Origin: Muribaculaceae bacterium
GTDB taxonomy: Bacteria; Bacteroidota; Bacteroidia; Bacteroidales; Muribaculaceae
DNA length: 37,891 nucleotides
Direction of reading: 5' to 3'
Assembly (NCBI GenBank): GCA_017473615.1
Contig: JAFUKL010000030.1
Coordinates: forward strand, 1 to 37,891
Shown: piece by piece, positions 24,288-31,738 of the stretch
Position numbering within the stretch: the stretch's first letter is position 1
Layout of the letters: every line of letters begins with the position of its first letter
Program-made: the position numbers and the translations under genes
Notes under the pieces: model-generated
Seen by the model: the letters and a program-made list of their open reading frames with translations, nothing else
The model's database searches: none
What the model was told of the DNA's origin: nothing

Positions 24288-25171
24288 GCAAATTATTAAA
24301 AGTAGGTATTATTCAGCAAGCCAATACAACAGACATACCCCAAAACAGGAACAGGCTTATCGGGAAAATAAAGAAATTAGCCCAAAAAGGAGCAGAATTA
24401 GTGATTTTACAAGAGTTACATGATTCTCTATATTTCTGTCAGGTAGAATCAACCGATAACTTTGATTTAGCAGTACAGCTAAACGGCAAAGAGTGTAATG
24501 AATACGCTGCGACTGCTAAAGAATGCGGTATAGTATTAGTGACTTCAATGTTTGAAAAACGTGCGGCAGGACTATACCATAACACAGCTGTTGTCTACGA
24601 AAAAGACGGAAGCATTGCCGGAAAATATCGAAAAATGCACATCCCTGATGATCCTGCATATTATGAAAAATTTTACTTCACACCCGGAGATATGGGATTT
24701 GAGCCGATAAATACATCAGTTGGCAGATTAGGTGTTCTTGTCTGCTGGGATCAATGGTATCCCGAAGCTGCCAGACTTATGGCACTCAAAGGAGCCGATT
24801 TACTCATATACCCCACTGCTATCGGGTGGGAAAGTTCTGATACATCCGAAGAAAAAGCAAGGCAACAAAGTGCATGGCAAACCGTACAACGAGGGCATGC
24901 CGTAGCCAACGGCATCCCTGTAATCACTGTTAACCGTGTGGGGCATGAACCTGACCCATCGGGACAAACCAACGGTATCCGGTTCTGGGGATTCTCTTTC
25001 GTAGCCGGTCCGCAAGGCGAAATTCTGTATCAAGCACCCTCCGATGAAGAAATCGAAACTATCATAGAGATTGACATGGAGCGTTCTGAACAAGTGAGAA
25101 GATGGTGGCCGTTCCTCCGAGACCGACGCATCGAGAACTACTCCAATATAACAAAACGCTTTATAGACTAA
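24284..25171 (+). CDS. aguB: N-carbamoylputrescine amidase
   Basis: A 295-residue nitrilase-superfamily amidase with the Glu-Lys-Cys triad: Glu44 (LQELHDSLYF), Lys117 (KYRKMHIPDD) and Cys154 (VLVCWDQWYPE). The motifs after the Cys (MALKGADLLIYPTAIGW, GHAVANGIPVITVNRVG) are those of AguB. It hydrolyses N-carbamoylputrescine to putrescine, CO2 and ammonia in the cytosol. ATGA overlap with aguA shows translational coupling. A hairpin terminator follows. Confidence 0.95.
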   Translation: MSKLLKVGIIQQANTTDIPQNRNRLIGKIKKLAQKGAELVILQELHDSLYFCQVESTDNFDLAVQLNGKECNEYAATAKECGIVLVTSMFEKRAAGLYHNTAVVYEKDGSIAGKYRKMHIPDDPAYYEKFYFTPGDMGFEPINTSVGRLGVLVCWDQWYPEAARLMALKGADLLIYPTAIGWESSDTSEEKARQQSAWQTVQRGHAVANGIPVITVNRVGHEPDPSGQTNGIRFWGFSFVAGPQGEILYQAPSDEEIETIIEIDMERSEQVRRWWPFLRDRRIENYSNITKRFID

Positions 25172-25181
25172 GTCACAAAAC

Positions 25182-25215
25182 GGAGCTGTGTCAAATTTAT
25201 TTTTGGCTCAGCTCC
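25182..25215 (+). terminator. Hairpin terminator after aguB
   Basis: GGAGCTG (25182-25188) pairs with CAGCTCC (25209-25215); after one mismatch the stem continues through GTCAAA with TTTGGC. Only a short T run follows. Confidence 0.65.
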
Positions 25216-25235
25216 TTTAGATTCGTAAGAATTGA

Positions 25236-25330
25236 CAAGATGCAAGGCGTTGAGATTTAGCTCGATGGAGTGTACTGATGTACTTGACTGAGAGCTAATA
25301 TCGATAATAACGGGCAGATTGTTAATTATG
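25236..25330. repeat. Putative intergenic repeat element with inverted arms
   Basis: Between the converging aguB and DUF5686 genes. GAGATTTAGCTC (25252-25263) and GAGCTAATATC (25292-25302) form inverted arms around the palindrome GTAC TGAT GTAC (25272-25283). From memory, very similar text recurs between genes in Bacteroidales genomes; only one copy is in this window. Confidence 0.5.
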
Positions 25331-25340
25331 ACACACCGCC

Positions 25341-27902
25341 TTAAAATGTGAAGTGGAGTTGAACACGCAAACCGCTTTTATCCACACCGGGAGTGTCGCA
25401 ATAAGTCAATCTCCACACATAATCTACCCTTAATATCGTGAATATATTATCCAATCCCACACCTACTTCCATATAAGGCTTTTTCTCCATAGGCTTGCAT
25501 TTGGTGTTTAACGGAAAGCGGAATAAGTTGTTATTAAATTCAGGATTGTTCCTGTCACTTAATTTTCCATATAGTCCTCTAAACGAAAACACCTCACGCA
25601 ATTTCATGTATTTGACAAGCGGAATACGGTTGAATATAGCACCATTAGCCCAATATGTCAAATCCCACGATAAATATTGGTCATTGGCAAACTCAAAGGC
25701 ATTCATCAAGGTATAAGACTCCGGTTGTATAGTATATGACAAATTGGCATTCGGAATTAACAAATCCGGATAATTCACCTTACTCCATATTTTACCGGCT
25801 TTCAATATAATATCTGTATAACCGAAAGCAGAGAACCAAAAACGCTTCTGCACACTGAATTCCGTTTTATTTATATCAGTAAGACTACCCATAAAACCTT
25901 TGGGAGCATAGGTTTGCGTCAATGCAAACACCGGAGCATCCAAATTAATAGGGATTCTATAGTTCTTGGTCTGATAAAACTTTTCTCCGGGAGCATATCT
26001 GAACGTAACATTAAAAGATGCCTCGTCATACGATTTATACACATCTCCATATCCGTTAATAAAGGGTAACCAACGTGTTGCCTCTTGAGTATTGTATTTA
26101 AATCCTGCCGACACTGAGAAACCCGATTGTGTTTCAAGTGTATATTGCAGATTGCTTGAACGCAAATATGTCATCTTATCGTTTTTCTGCCTTTTCAAAG
26201 CCAAGAACACGTTATCTGCATTAGTAAACATATAATGCTGACCTATCTGATCCACATCATAACTATGAGATGCTTTTATTGAATGAATAGGAAATTCCAT
26301 AGAATGGTATTTTTTTTCATTAAAAGAATATTCCAATTCAGCTTGGTATTTCAATTTTTTGTCTCCGAATCCGTATGCCACATAACCGCGAGAAAACCAA
26401 TTTTTACTCAAATTGGCAGTTGTCATACCGCCTACTCTCAAGCGCATTCCTTCCACCGGGTTTCCGCTTACAGTGGTATTCATAGGACCGAAATCAAATT
26501 TGCTGTTCTTACCACGTGTAGGAATATACCCGGAAACAAGAGTAACAACTATCTTTTCAGTCCAATAAAATGCAGGAACCTCTCTCAACCTTACAAGCAT
26601 CTTGCCCACAGCGTTCTCACTTTCCTTGATAGGTATCTGTCGATTATCTTTCCAGAACTGGTCGGGCATGTATAATGCGTTTTCTGCAATAACCGTTCTA
26701 CCCTCTTCATCAAATATATCGATATTTTTAGGCTCTTCAAAACTATGGTTGCGATACTTGGTTAATCGCCTTGCATACAGTCCTTGCGTCGATGGCATTA
26801 TCTCAAATTCCACAATCATATCATCTTTCACCTTCAATCTGGTTCCATCGGGAGCTTTCTCAAAATCCTGTGTCATGTAGATATTCTCCACATAATTCAG
26901 GTTTATTGACTTAGGTACATTCAGTTTTACTCTCTTTATGAATAATGTCGTATCTTCAAGCGGTACGTATATACGCCCTGTAAACCCGAATGATTCCGGT
27001 GTAAACGGAACAAAACTAAGTTCTATACACTTCACTCCATCTACCGGTATCGTGTCAGTGAGATAATACTTATAATAATTAACACCTATATTTGACAACG
27101 GGCTTACAAAACGGTTCTGCATAAGTGTGATATCATTACCGAAAATATCAACCTCACGAAAAACATCCTCAAGAAAACGCTGTATACTCTCTTGGTCAAA
27201 AACCTCATCTATGCCGGCACTTTTGTTGCCACGCACCAATTCTTTCTCACTATGCGGACTTTTCCTATAATACTCCGTTGATATTTTTTCTTTAACCGAC
27301 ACATTAAGTATAGGCTTTCCAGAAACTTCAGAGGTATCAAGATAATCAAATATAAATGAGAATTTCTTTGTTATCCAATTCTTTTTTTCTTTTTCAGAGA
27401 AGTCATTCAGTCCAAGGTTTATCTTAGTATGCTTGTCATAAGTGTAATAATCATGATTTTTAGGACTATACATATTTCTCCTCGCCCGCAATTTCTCCAT
27501 AAAAATCACAGCAGGATTATTCTTTTTGGAATACTTGTCTTTCTTATAGTTTACTACAACTTCTTTTAATGCTACACCCGTAGGCACTAAATCGATAGTC
27601 AAATCATTGATTTTGCCTTTGTTTACATAAACTTCTTTTTCCTTGTACCCCATCGTAGATACATTCAAGCAGATAAAGTTTACTGACGTTGTCATACTGA
27701 ACTCACCGTTTTCGTTGGTAAGCAACCCTTTATCAGAACCCTTTAAAAATATTGCGGCATAAGGTATTGGCTCTTGACTTATCGAATCTCTTACTATACC
27801 TTTTATTGTTGTAGGATTAACCGGATGTTGCGAATATACATTTGTCGATACAAGCAACAAAAACAAAATATATAAAATAATCGTAATATATCGTCTCAAC
27901 AT
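25341..27902 (-). CDS. DUF5686 / carboxypeptidase-regulatory-like outer-membrane protein
   Basis: An 853-residue protein with a signal peptide (TIILYILFLLLVSTNVYSQ), a CarboxypepD_reg-like beta-sandwich (IKGIVRDSISQEPIPYAAIFL, FSMTTSVNFICLNVSTMGYK) as in TonB-dependent receptors, and a long DUF5686 region ending in a beta-barrel-like segment (VDYVWRLTYCDTP, final LHFTF). The terminal aromatic Phe fits outer-membrane barrel insertion. The family is common in Bacteroidetes and its function is unknown. The dispersed 26-nt repeat ends at its start codon. It diverges from the CYTH gene. Confidence 0.87.
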   Translation of the reverse strand: MLRRYITIILYILFLLLVSTNVYSQHPVNPTTIKGIVRDSISQEPIPYAAIFLKGSDKGLLTNENGEFSMTTSVNFICLNVSTMGYKEKEVYVNKGKINDLTIDLVPTGVALKEVVVNYKKDKYSKKNNPAVIFMEKLRARRNMYSPKNHDYYTYDKHTKINLGLNDFSEKEKKNWITKKFSFIFDYLDTSEVSGKPILNVSVKEKISTEYYRKSPHSEKELVRGNKSAGIDEVFDQESIQRFLEDVFREVDIFGNDITLMQNRFVSPLSNIGVNYYKYYLTDTIPVDGVKCIELSFVPFTPESFGFTGRIYVPLEDTTLFIKRVKLNVPKSINLNYVENIYMTQDFEKAPDGTRLKVKDDMIVEFEIMPSTQGLYARRLTKYRNHSFEEPKNIDIFDEEGRTVIAENALYMPDQFWKDNRQIPIKESENAVGKMLVRLREVPAFYWTEKIVVTLVSGYIPTRGKNSKFDFGPMNTTVSGNPVEGMRLRVGGMTTANLSKNWFSRGYVAYGFGDKKLKYQAELEYSFNEKKYHSMEFPIHSIKASHSYDVDQIGQHYMFTNADNVFLALKRQKNDKMTYLRSSNLQYTLETQSGFSVSAGFKYNTQEATRWLPFINGYGDVYKSYDEASFNVTFRYAPGEKFYQTKNYRIPINLDAPVFALTQTYAPKGFMGSLTDINKTEFSVQKRFWFSAFGYTDIILKAGKIWSKVNYPDLLIPNANLSYTIQPESYTLMNAFEFANDQYLSWDLTYWANGAIFNRIPLVKYMKLREVFSFRGLYGKLSDRNNPEFNNNLFRFPLNTKCKPMEKKPYMEVGVGLDNIFTILRVDYVWRLTYCDTPGVDKSGLRVQLHFTF

Positions 27903-27926
27903 TAGAAACTGTTATAATTTTATTTC
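27901..27926. repeat. Dispersed short repeat, copy at the DUF5686 start
   Basis: The unit opens ATTAGAAACTG and ends TTTTATTTC, nearly identical to the copies at 31291-31318 and 31509-31536. On the minus strand it forms the leader immediately before the ATG. Confidence 0.65.
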
Positions 27927-27947
27927 GGAATAATTTTAAATATTTTC

Positions 27948-27986
27948 TTGTAGAAAACTACCTAAAAAATTACTTTTGCAAAAGTA
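27948..27986 (+). promoter_or_regulatory. Promoter of the CYTH gene within a palindrome
   Basis: TTG (27948-27950), a 20-nt spacer and TACTTTTG (27971-27978). The -7 box is half of a 16-bp perfect palindrome TACTTTTGCAAAAGTA (27971-27986), so an identical -7 box exists on the minus strand toward the DUF5686 gene, though without a well-placed -33. Confidence 0.6.
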
Positions 27987-28067
27987 CAAAAAAACAAACA
28001 ATCAGCATGTCGTTTTTTACCAATTTTATGGTTTTTATTAGAAATTATAAAACATCTCTTTCTTTCA

Positions 28068-28529
28068 ATGGCTATCGAAATCGAACATAAATATTTAGTT
28101 AAAAACAACAGCTATAAAAATATAGCTACAGCATGCACTCATATCTGTCAGGGATACTTGTCAAAAGACAAAGAACGTACTGTAAGAATACGTATTACCG
28201 ATAATTCAGCATACATCACCATTAAAGGGAAAAATACCGGCGACAAAAGAATGGAATATGAATATCCCATTCCGCTTGATGACGCAAGGCAATTGCTCGA
28301 CACACTATGTATCAAACCCATAATCGAAAAATTTCGCCATATAGTGAAATATAATGGCAACACATGGGAAGTAGATGAATTCAGAGGGGCTTTAAAAGGT
28401 CTGATTCTTGCAGAAATCGAAATACCTTCAAGCGAATACAAATATGACATCCCACCCTTTGTAGGGAAGAATGTCACAAACGATTCCAGATATTATAATT
28501 CTAATCTTATCGATAAAATTCCTGAATAA
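28068..28529 (+). CDS. CYTH-domain protein (triphosphate tunnel metalloenzyme)
   Basis: A 153-residue protein starting with the family signature ExExK (Glu4, Glu6, Lys8 in MAIEIEHKYLV). Strands with alternating charged residues follow: ERTVRIRITDNSAYITIKGK, RMEYEYPIPLDDARQLL, KFRHIVKYNGNTWEVDEF and LAEIEIPSSE. Such proteins hydrolyse inorganic triphosphate or related substrates in a beta-tunnel; the short bacterial form is often tripolyphosphatase. Substrate here is unproven. It converges with rlmD, 16 nt away. Confidence 0.9.
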   Translation: MAIEIEHKYLVKNNSYKNIATACTHICQGYLSKDKERTVRIRITDNSAYITIKGKNTGDKRMEYEYPIPLDDARQLLDTLCIKPIIEKFRHIVKYNGNTWEVDEFRGALKGLILAEIEIPSSEYKYDIPPFVGKNVTNDSRYYNSNLIDKIPE

Positions 28530-28545
28530 AACTATAATAACATTT

Positions 28546-28571
28546 TTAAGAAAATTCAAAACAGTTTCTAA
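28546..28571. repeat. Dispersed short repeat, copy inside the rlmD 3' end
   Basis: On the minus strand it opens TTAGAAACTGTTTTGAATTT and includes the rlmD stop. It differs from the leader copies by an inserted G. Confidence 0.5.
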
Positions 28572-29973
28572 GACTCAAACCCACGACATTCTCCACATGA
28601 TGGGTATGCGGGAACATATCCACAGGTTGTATTTCCGTCACCATATATTTCTTGTCTAATAGGGCAAGGTCACGAGCTTGAGTAGCAGGATTACAACTCA
28701 CATAAACAATACGTTTCGGCTCTGACGCCAATATGACATTTACCACATCTTCATGCATACCGGCACGCGGAGGGTCTACTATCATCACATCAGGCTTACC
28801 ATGCTGAGCAACAAAGTCCTCGGTAAGAACATCTTTCATATCTCCGGCATAGAATACAGTATTATCTATCCCGTTCACATGTGAATTAAGTTTGGCATCC
28901 GCTATTGCATCCTCTACATATTCGATTCCTACAACTTTTTTCGACATTCGAGCTACAAAGTTCGCAATTGTTCCGGTTCCTGTATAAAGGTCATATACCA
29001 TTTCATTTCCGGTTAGGTTTGCCATATCCCGAGCTACTTTATAAAGTTCGTATGCCTGAGCCGAATTGGTTTGATAAAACGATTTTGCTCCTACCCTGAA
29101 CTTTAAGCCCTCCATTTCCTCCTCAATATATTCTCTGCCACTATACGGTATAATCTCTTGGTCTCCTATGGTATCATTCACTTTCAGGTTTACAACATAC
29201 ATTAAAGCTGTAATCTGGGGAAATTCTTGGGATAAAGCACTCATTATATCCTCGATTTTCTCCTTATCATCTTCACCAAATACAACCACAAGCATTATAT
29301 CACCTGTACTTGCTGTTCGTACCATAATGGTTCGCATCAGTCCCGTTTGGGCTTTCAAATCATAGAAAGTATAGGATTTTGACAATGCATATTCTCTTAT
29401 AAACAAGCGTATTTTATTTGATATATCATCCTGCAACCAGCATTTTTTTATGTCAAGAACTTTATCAAACGCTCCGGGTATATGAAAACCCAAGGCATTA
29501 CGGTCAGGAAATTCTTCCCCGCTGCGCATTTGTTCAAATGTCAACCAGCATTTATTGGAAAATGTAAATTCCAACTTATTACGGTAATATTGAGTATTGA
29601 CCGATCCCAGAATAGGATTTATTTCAGGTATTGGAATTTTAGCTATGCGTTCCATAGCGTCCTTTACTTGCTGCTGCTTATATTTTAACTGCTCTTCATA
29701 GGGAAGATGCTGCCATTTACAGCCACCACATACACCAAAATGCTGACAGAACGGTTCTACTCTTATCTCACTTGGAGTTATAAGCCGTTCTATATGTCCC
29801 TCGGCATAACTGTGTTTTTTCTTGTCTATTTTCACATCGGCAATATCACCGGGTGCGCCGTATGGTATAAAGACTACCATATCGTTAACACGGGCAATAC
29901 TTTTGCCTTCCGCTGCAACTCCGGTAATTTCAACACCTTCAAGTAAAGGTAATTCTTTCCTTTTTCTACTCAT
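28546..29973 (-). CDS. rlmD: 23S rRNA (uracil-5-)-methyltransferase RlmD/RumA family
   Basis: A 475-residue protein. It has an N-terminal TRAM domain (about 10-65), iron-sulfur cysteines Cys76, Cys82, Cys85 (CGGCKWQHL) with a fourth in KKCWLQDD, the SAM-binding VYDLYTGTGTIANF, DPPRAGMH, and the catalytic Cys427 in VSCNPATQARDLAL. It makes 5-methyluridine in 23S rRNA, U1939 in the E. coli enzyme; which uridine here is inferred. Its last eight residues, LRNCFEFS, are encoded inside a copy of the dispersed repeat. Confidence 0.92.
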   Translation of the reverse strand: MSRKRKELPLLEGVEITGVAAEGKSIARVNDMVVFIPYGAPGDIADVKIDKKKHSYAEGHIERLITPSEIRVEPFCQHFGVCGGCKWQHLPYEEQLKYKQQQVKDAMERIAKIPIPEINPILGSVNTQYYRNKLEFTFSNKCWLTFEQMRSGEEFPDRNALGFHIPGAFDKVLDIKKCWLQDDISNKIRLFIREYALSKSYTFYDLKAQTGLMRTIMVRTASTGDIMLVVVFGEDDKEKIEDIMSALSQEFPQITALMYVVNLKVNDTIGDQEIIPYSGREYIEEEMEGLKFRVGAKSFYQTNSAQAYELYKVARDMANLTGNEMVYDLYTGTGTIANFVARMSKKVVGIEYVEDAIADAKLNSHVNGIDNTVFYAGDMKDVLTEDFVAQHGKPDVMIVDPPRAGMHEDVVNVILASEPKRIVYVSCNPATQARDLALLDKKYMVTEIQPVDMFPHTHHVENVVGLSLRNCFEFS

Positions 29974-29995
29974 CTATATTTAATTATCATAGGGT

Positions 29996-31279
29996 TTATA
30001 CAAGAAATTTCAGCAAGAAGAATGCCGCCAATATATACATTCCTATTGTCATTTTCCGGTAATTACCACTCAATAGATTTATAAAGATATAACTTAAATG
30101 ACCTAATACGATACCATCGGAAATACTATATGACAATGGCATAAAAATAATACATACAAATGCAGGAACTGCCTCGGCGTAATCGGCGAAATTCACTTTA
30201 AGAACCGAGCCCATCATCATCAAACCTACCAGAACTAATACAGGAGCTGTTGCCGCTGCCGGAATAGCAAGGAAAAGCGGAGCAAAAAATAATGCGAGCA
30301 AGAAACATGCACCTGTAACAAATGCTGTTAATCCGCTACGTCCTCCTTCATTTACTCCTGCCGCACTCTCTACATATACAGCCACTGTACTTGTCCCCAT
30401 CACAGCACCGGCGGCAGTTGATATTGAATCCACCATGAAAATTTCTTTCAATCTTGGGATTTTTCCGTTTTTAGCCATACCGGCGCGAGTGGTTACTCCT
30501 ATCACAGTTCCGATACAATCAAACAAATCCACAAACAACAGGGTAAATACGATTATCACCATATCTTTTGTGAATATATTAGTCCACTCGAACTTCATGA
30601 ATATAGGCTCTATCGACGGCGGTACACTGAACACACCATCTATATTTGTAACACCAAGAGGTATACCTATCAGTGTAGTTATCAAAATTCCAAACAAAAG
30701 CGCACCCTTTATATTTTTCACAAGCATTACCGATGTTAGTACAATACCTATAACACCCAGCAAGGCTGAACCGGAGGAAAGATTTCCCAGACTCACAAGA
30801 GTAGCTTCATTATTGATTATTATATCCGAACTTTTTAACCCGATAAAAGCAATATACAAACCGATACCGGCACTGATGGCATTCTTCAGTGTGTCAGGTA
30901 TAACATCTACTATCTTCTCGCGCAGATTGGTTACGGTAAGCAATATAAACACCAATCCTTCAAGGAACACGGCTGTCAAAGCAAACTGCCATGAGTACCC
31001 CATTATCATACATACGGTATAAGCAAAAAAGGCATTTAGTCCCATTCCCGGAGCCAATGCCAACGGTAACTTTGCATAAAGTCCCATAAACATGGTCGCA
31101 ACAGCCGACATTACTACCGTTGTTGTAAACAAGGCTCCCTTATCCATTCCTGTTTCACTCAAGATATTAGGGTTTACAGCCAAGATATAAGCCATTGTCA
31201 AGAAAGTGGTGATTCCTGCCATGACTTCAGTTTTCACAGTTGTTTCTTTAAAATTGAAACCAAATAGTTTTTCAAGCAT
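29996..31279 (-). CDS. NCS2-family purine permease (AzgA/PbuG type)
   Basis: A polytopic membrane transporter of about 427 residues. Family marks are TEVMAGITTFLTMAYILAVNP at the start, LAPGMGLNAFFAYTV, AISAGIGLYIAFIGLK, FVDLFDCIGTVIGV and STVAVYVESAAGVNEGGRSG. It imports hypoxanthine, guanine or adenine by proton symport. I start at ATG 31279 (MLEKLFGFN), where relatives begin, not at the in-frame ATG 31330, which adds 17 residues that run through the dispersed repeat. It is transcribed away from ppdK. Confidence 0.92.
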   Translation of the reverse strand: MLEKLFGFNFKETTVKTEVMAGITTFLTMAYILAVNPNILSETGMDKGALFTTTVVMSAVATMFMGLYAKLPLALAPGMGLNAFFAYTVCMIMGYSWQFALTAVFLEGLVFILLTVTNLREKIVDVIPDTLKNAISAGIGLYIAFIGLKSSDIIINNEATLVSLGNLSSGSALLGVIGIVLTSVMLVKNIKGALLFGILITTLIGIPLGVTNIDGVFSVPPSIEPIFMKFEWTNIFTKDMVIIVFTLLFVDLFDCIGTVIGVTTRAGMAKNGKIPRLKEIFMVDSISTAAGAVMGTSTVAVYVESAAGVNEGGRSGLTAFVTGACFLLALFFAPLFLAIPAAATAPVLVLVGLMMMGSVLKVNFADYAEAVPAFVCIIFMPLSYSISDGIVLGHLSYIFINLLSGNYRKMTIGMYILAAFFLLKFLV

Positions 31280-31290
31280 TTCTGTAAAAA

Positions 31291-31318
31291 ATATTAGAAG
31301 TTGTTTTAATTTTATTTC
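31291..31318. repeat. Dispersed short repeat, copy in the permease leader
   Basis: A 28-nt sequence opening ATATTAGAAGTTG and ending TTTTATTTC, identical to 31509-31536. On the minus strand it lies just upstream of the permease ATG. Confidence 0.75.
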
Positions 31319-31508
31319 ATAATTGTTCAAGGTGGATTTTTGTATGAATTTCCAGTCAAATCAAGATGAGAATAACAAGTATTTCAATGCAATTTGACAA
31401 ATATTACACAAAAAATCCGAAAATATTATTTAATAAGACTGTAAGTATTTTTTAGAAAATTTCAAACAGTATCATAATTAAGTTGCAAATTTAAGAAATT
31501 GTTTTTAG

Positions 31509-31536
31509 ATATTAGAAGTTGTTTTAATTTTATTTC
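31509..31536. repeat. Dispersed short repeat, second exact copy before ppdK
   Basis: An exact 28-nt direct repeat of 31291-31318, 218 bp away, in the permease-ppdK intergenic region (31280-31738). A weaker related stretch is near 31451-31475. The rest of that region is AT-rich with only the ppdK promoter elements visible. Confidence 0.75.
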
Positions 31537-31612
31537 GAGATAGTGAAAACTGAAATCTCCAATAAGAAGAGGAAACGATGTTTACGCTATATACATATTA
31601 TATTCTATTTGA

Positions 31613-31651
31613 AGATTTCTTTCCAAAATCGGAAATCTTTTATTATATTTG
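31613..31651 (+). promoter_or_regulatory. ppdK promoter with inverted repeat
   Basis: The -7 box TATATTTG is at 31644-31651. Upstream, AGATTTC (31613-31619) and GAAATCT (31632-31638) form a perfect inverted repeat across the -33 position, where no TTG is found; an activator or repressor could bind there. The leader would be about 80 nt. Confidence 0.55.
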
Positions 31652-31738
31652 CAAATAGCATTTGACCCCTTAGAAGGATTAAATCAACACAAACTTGAAT
31701 ATTATTTATTAACTTATTGTAAATCATATAATTAATTC

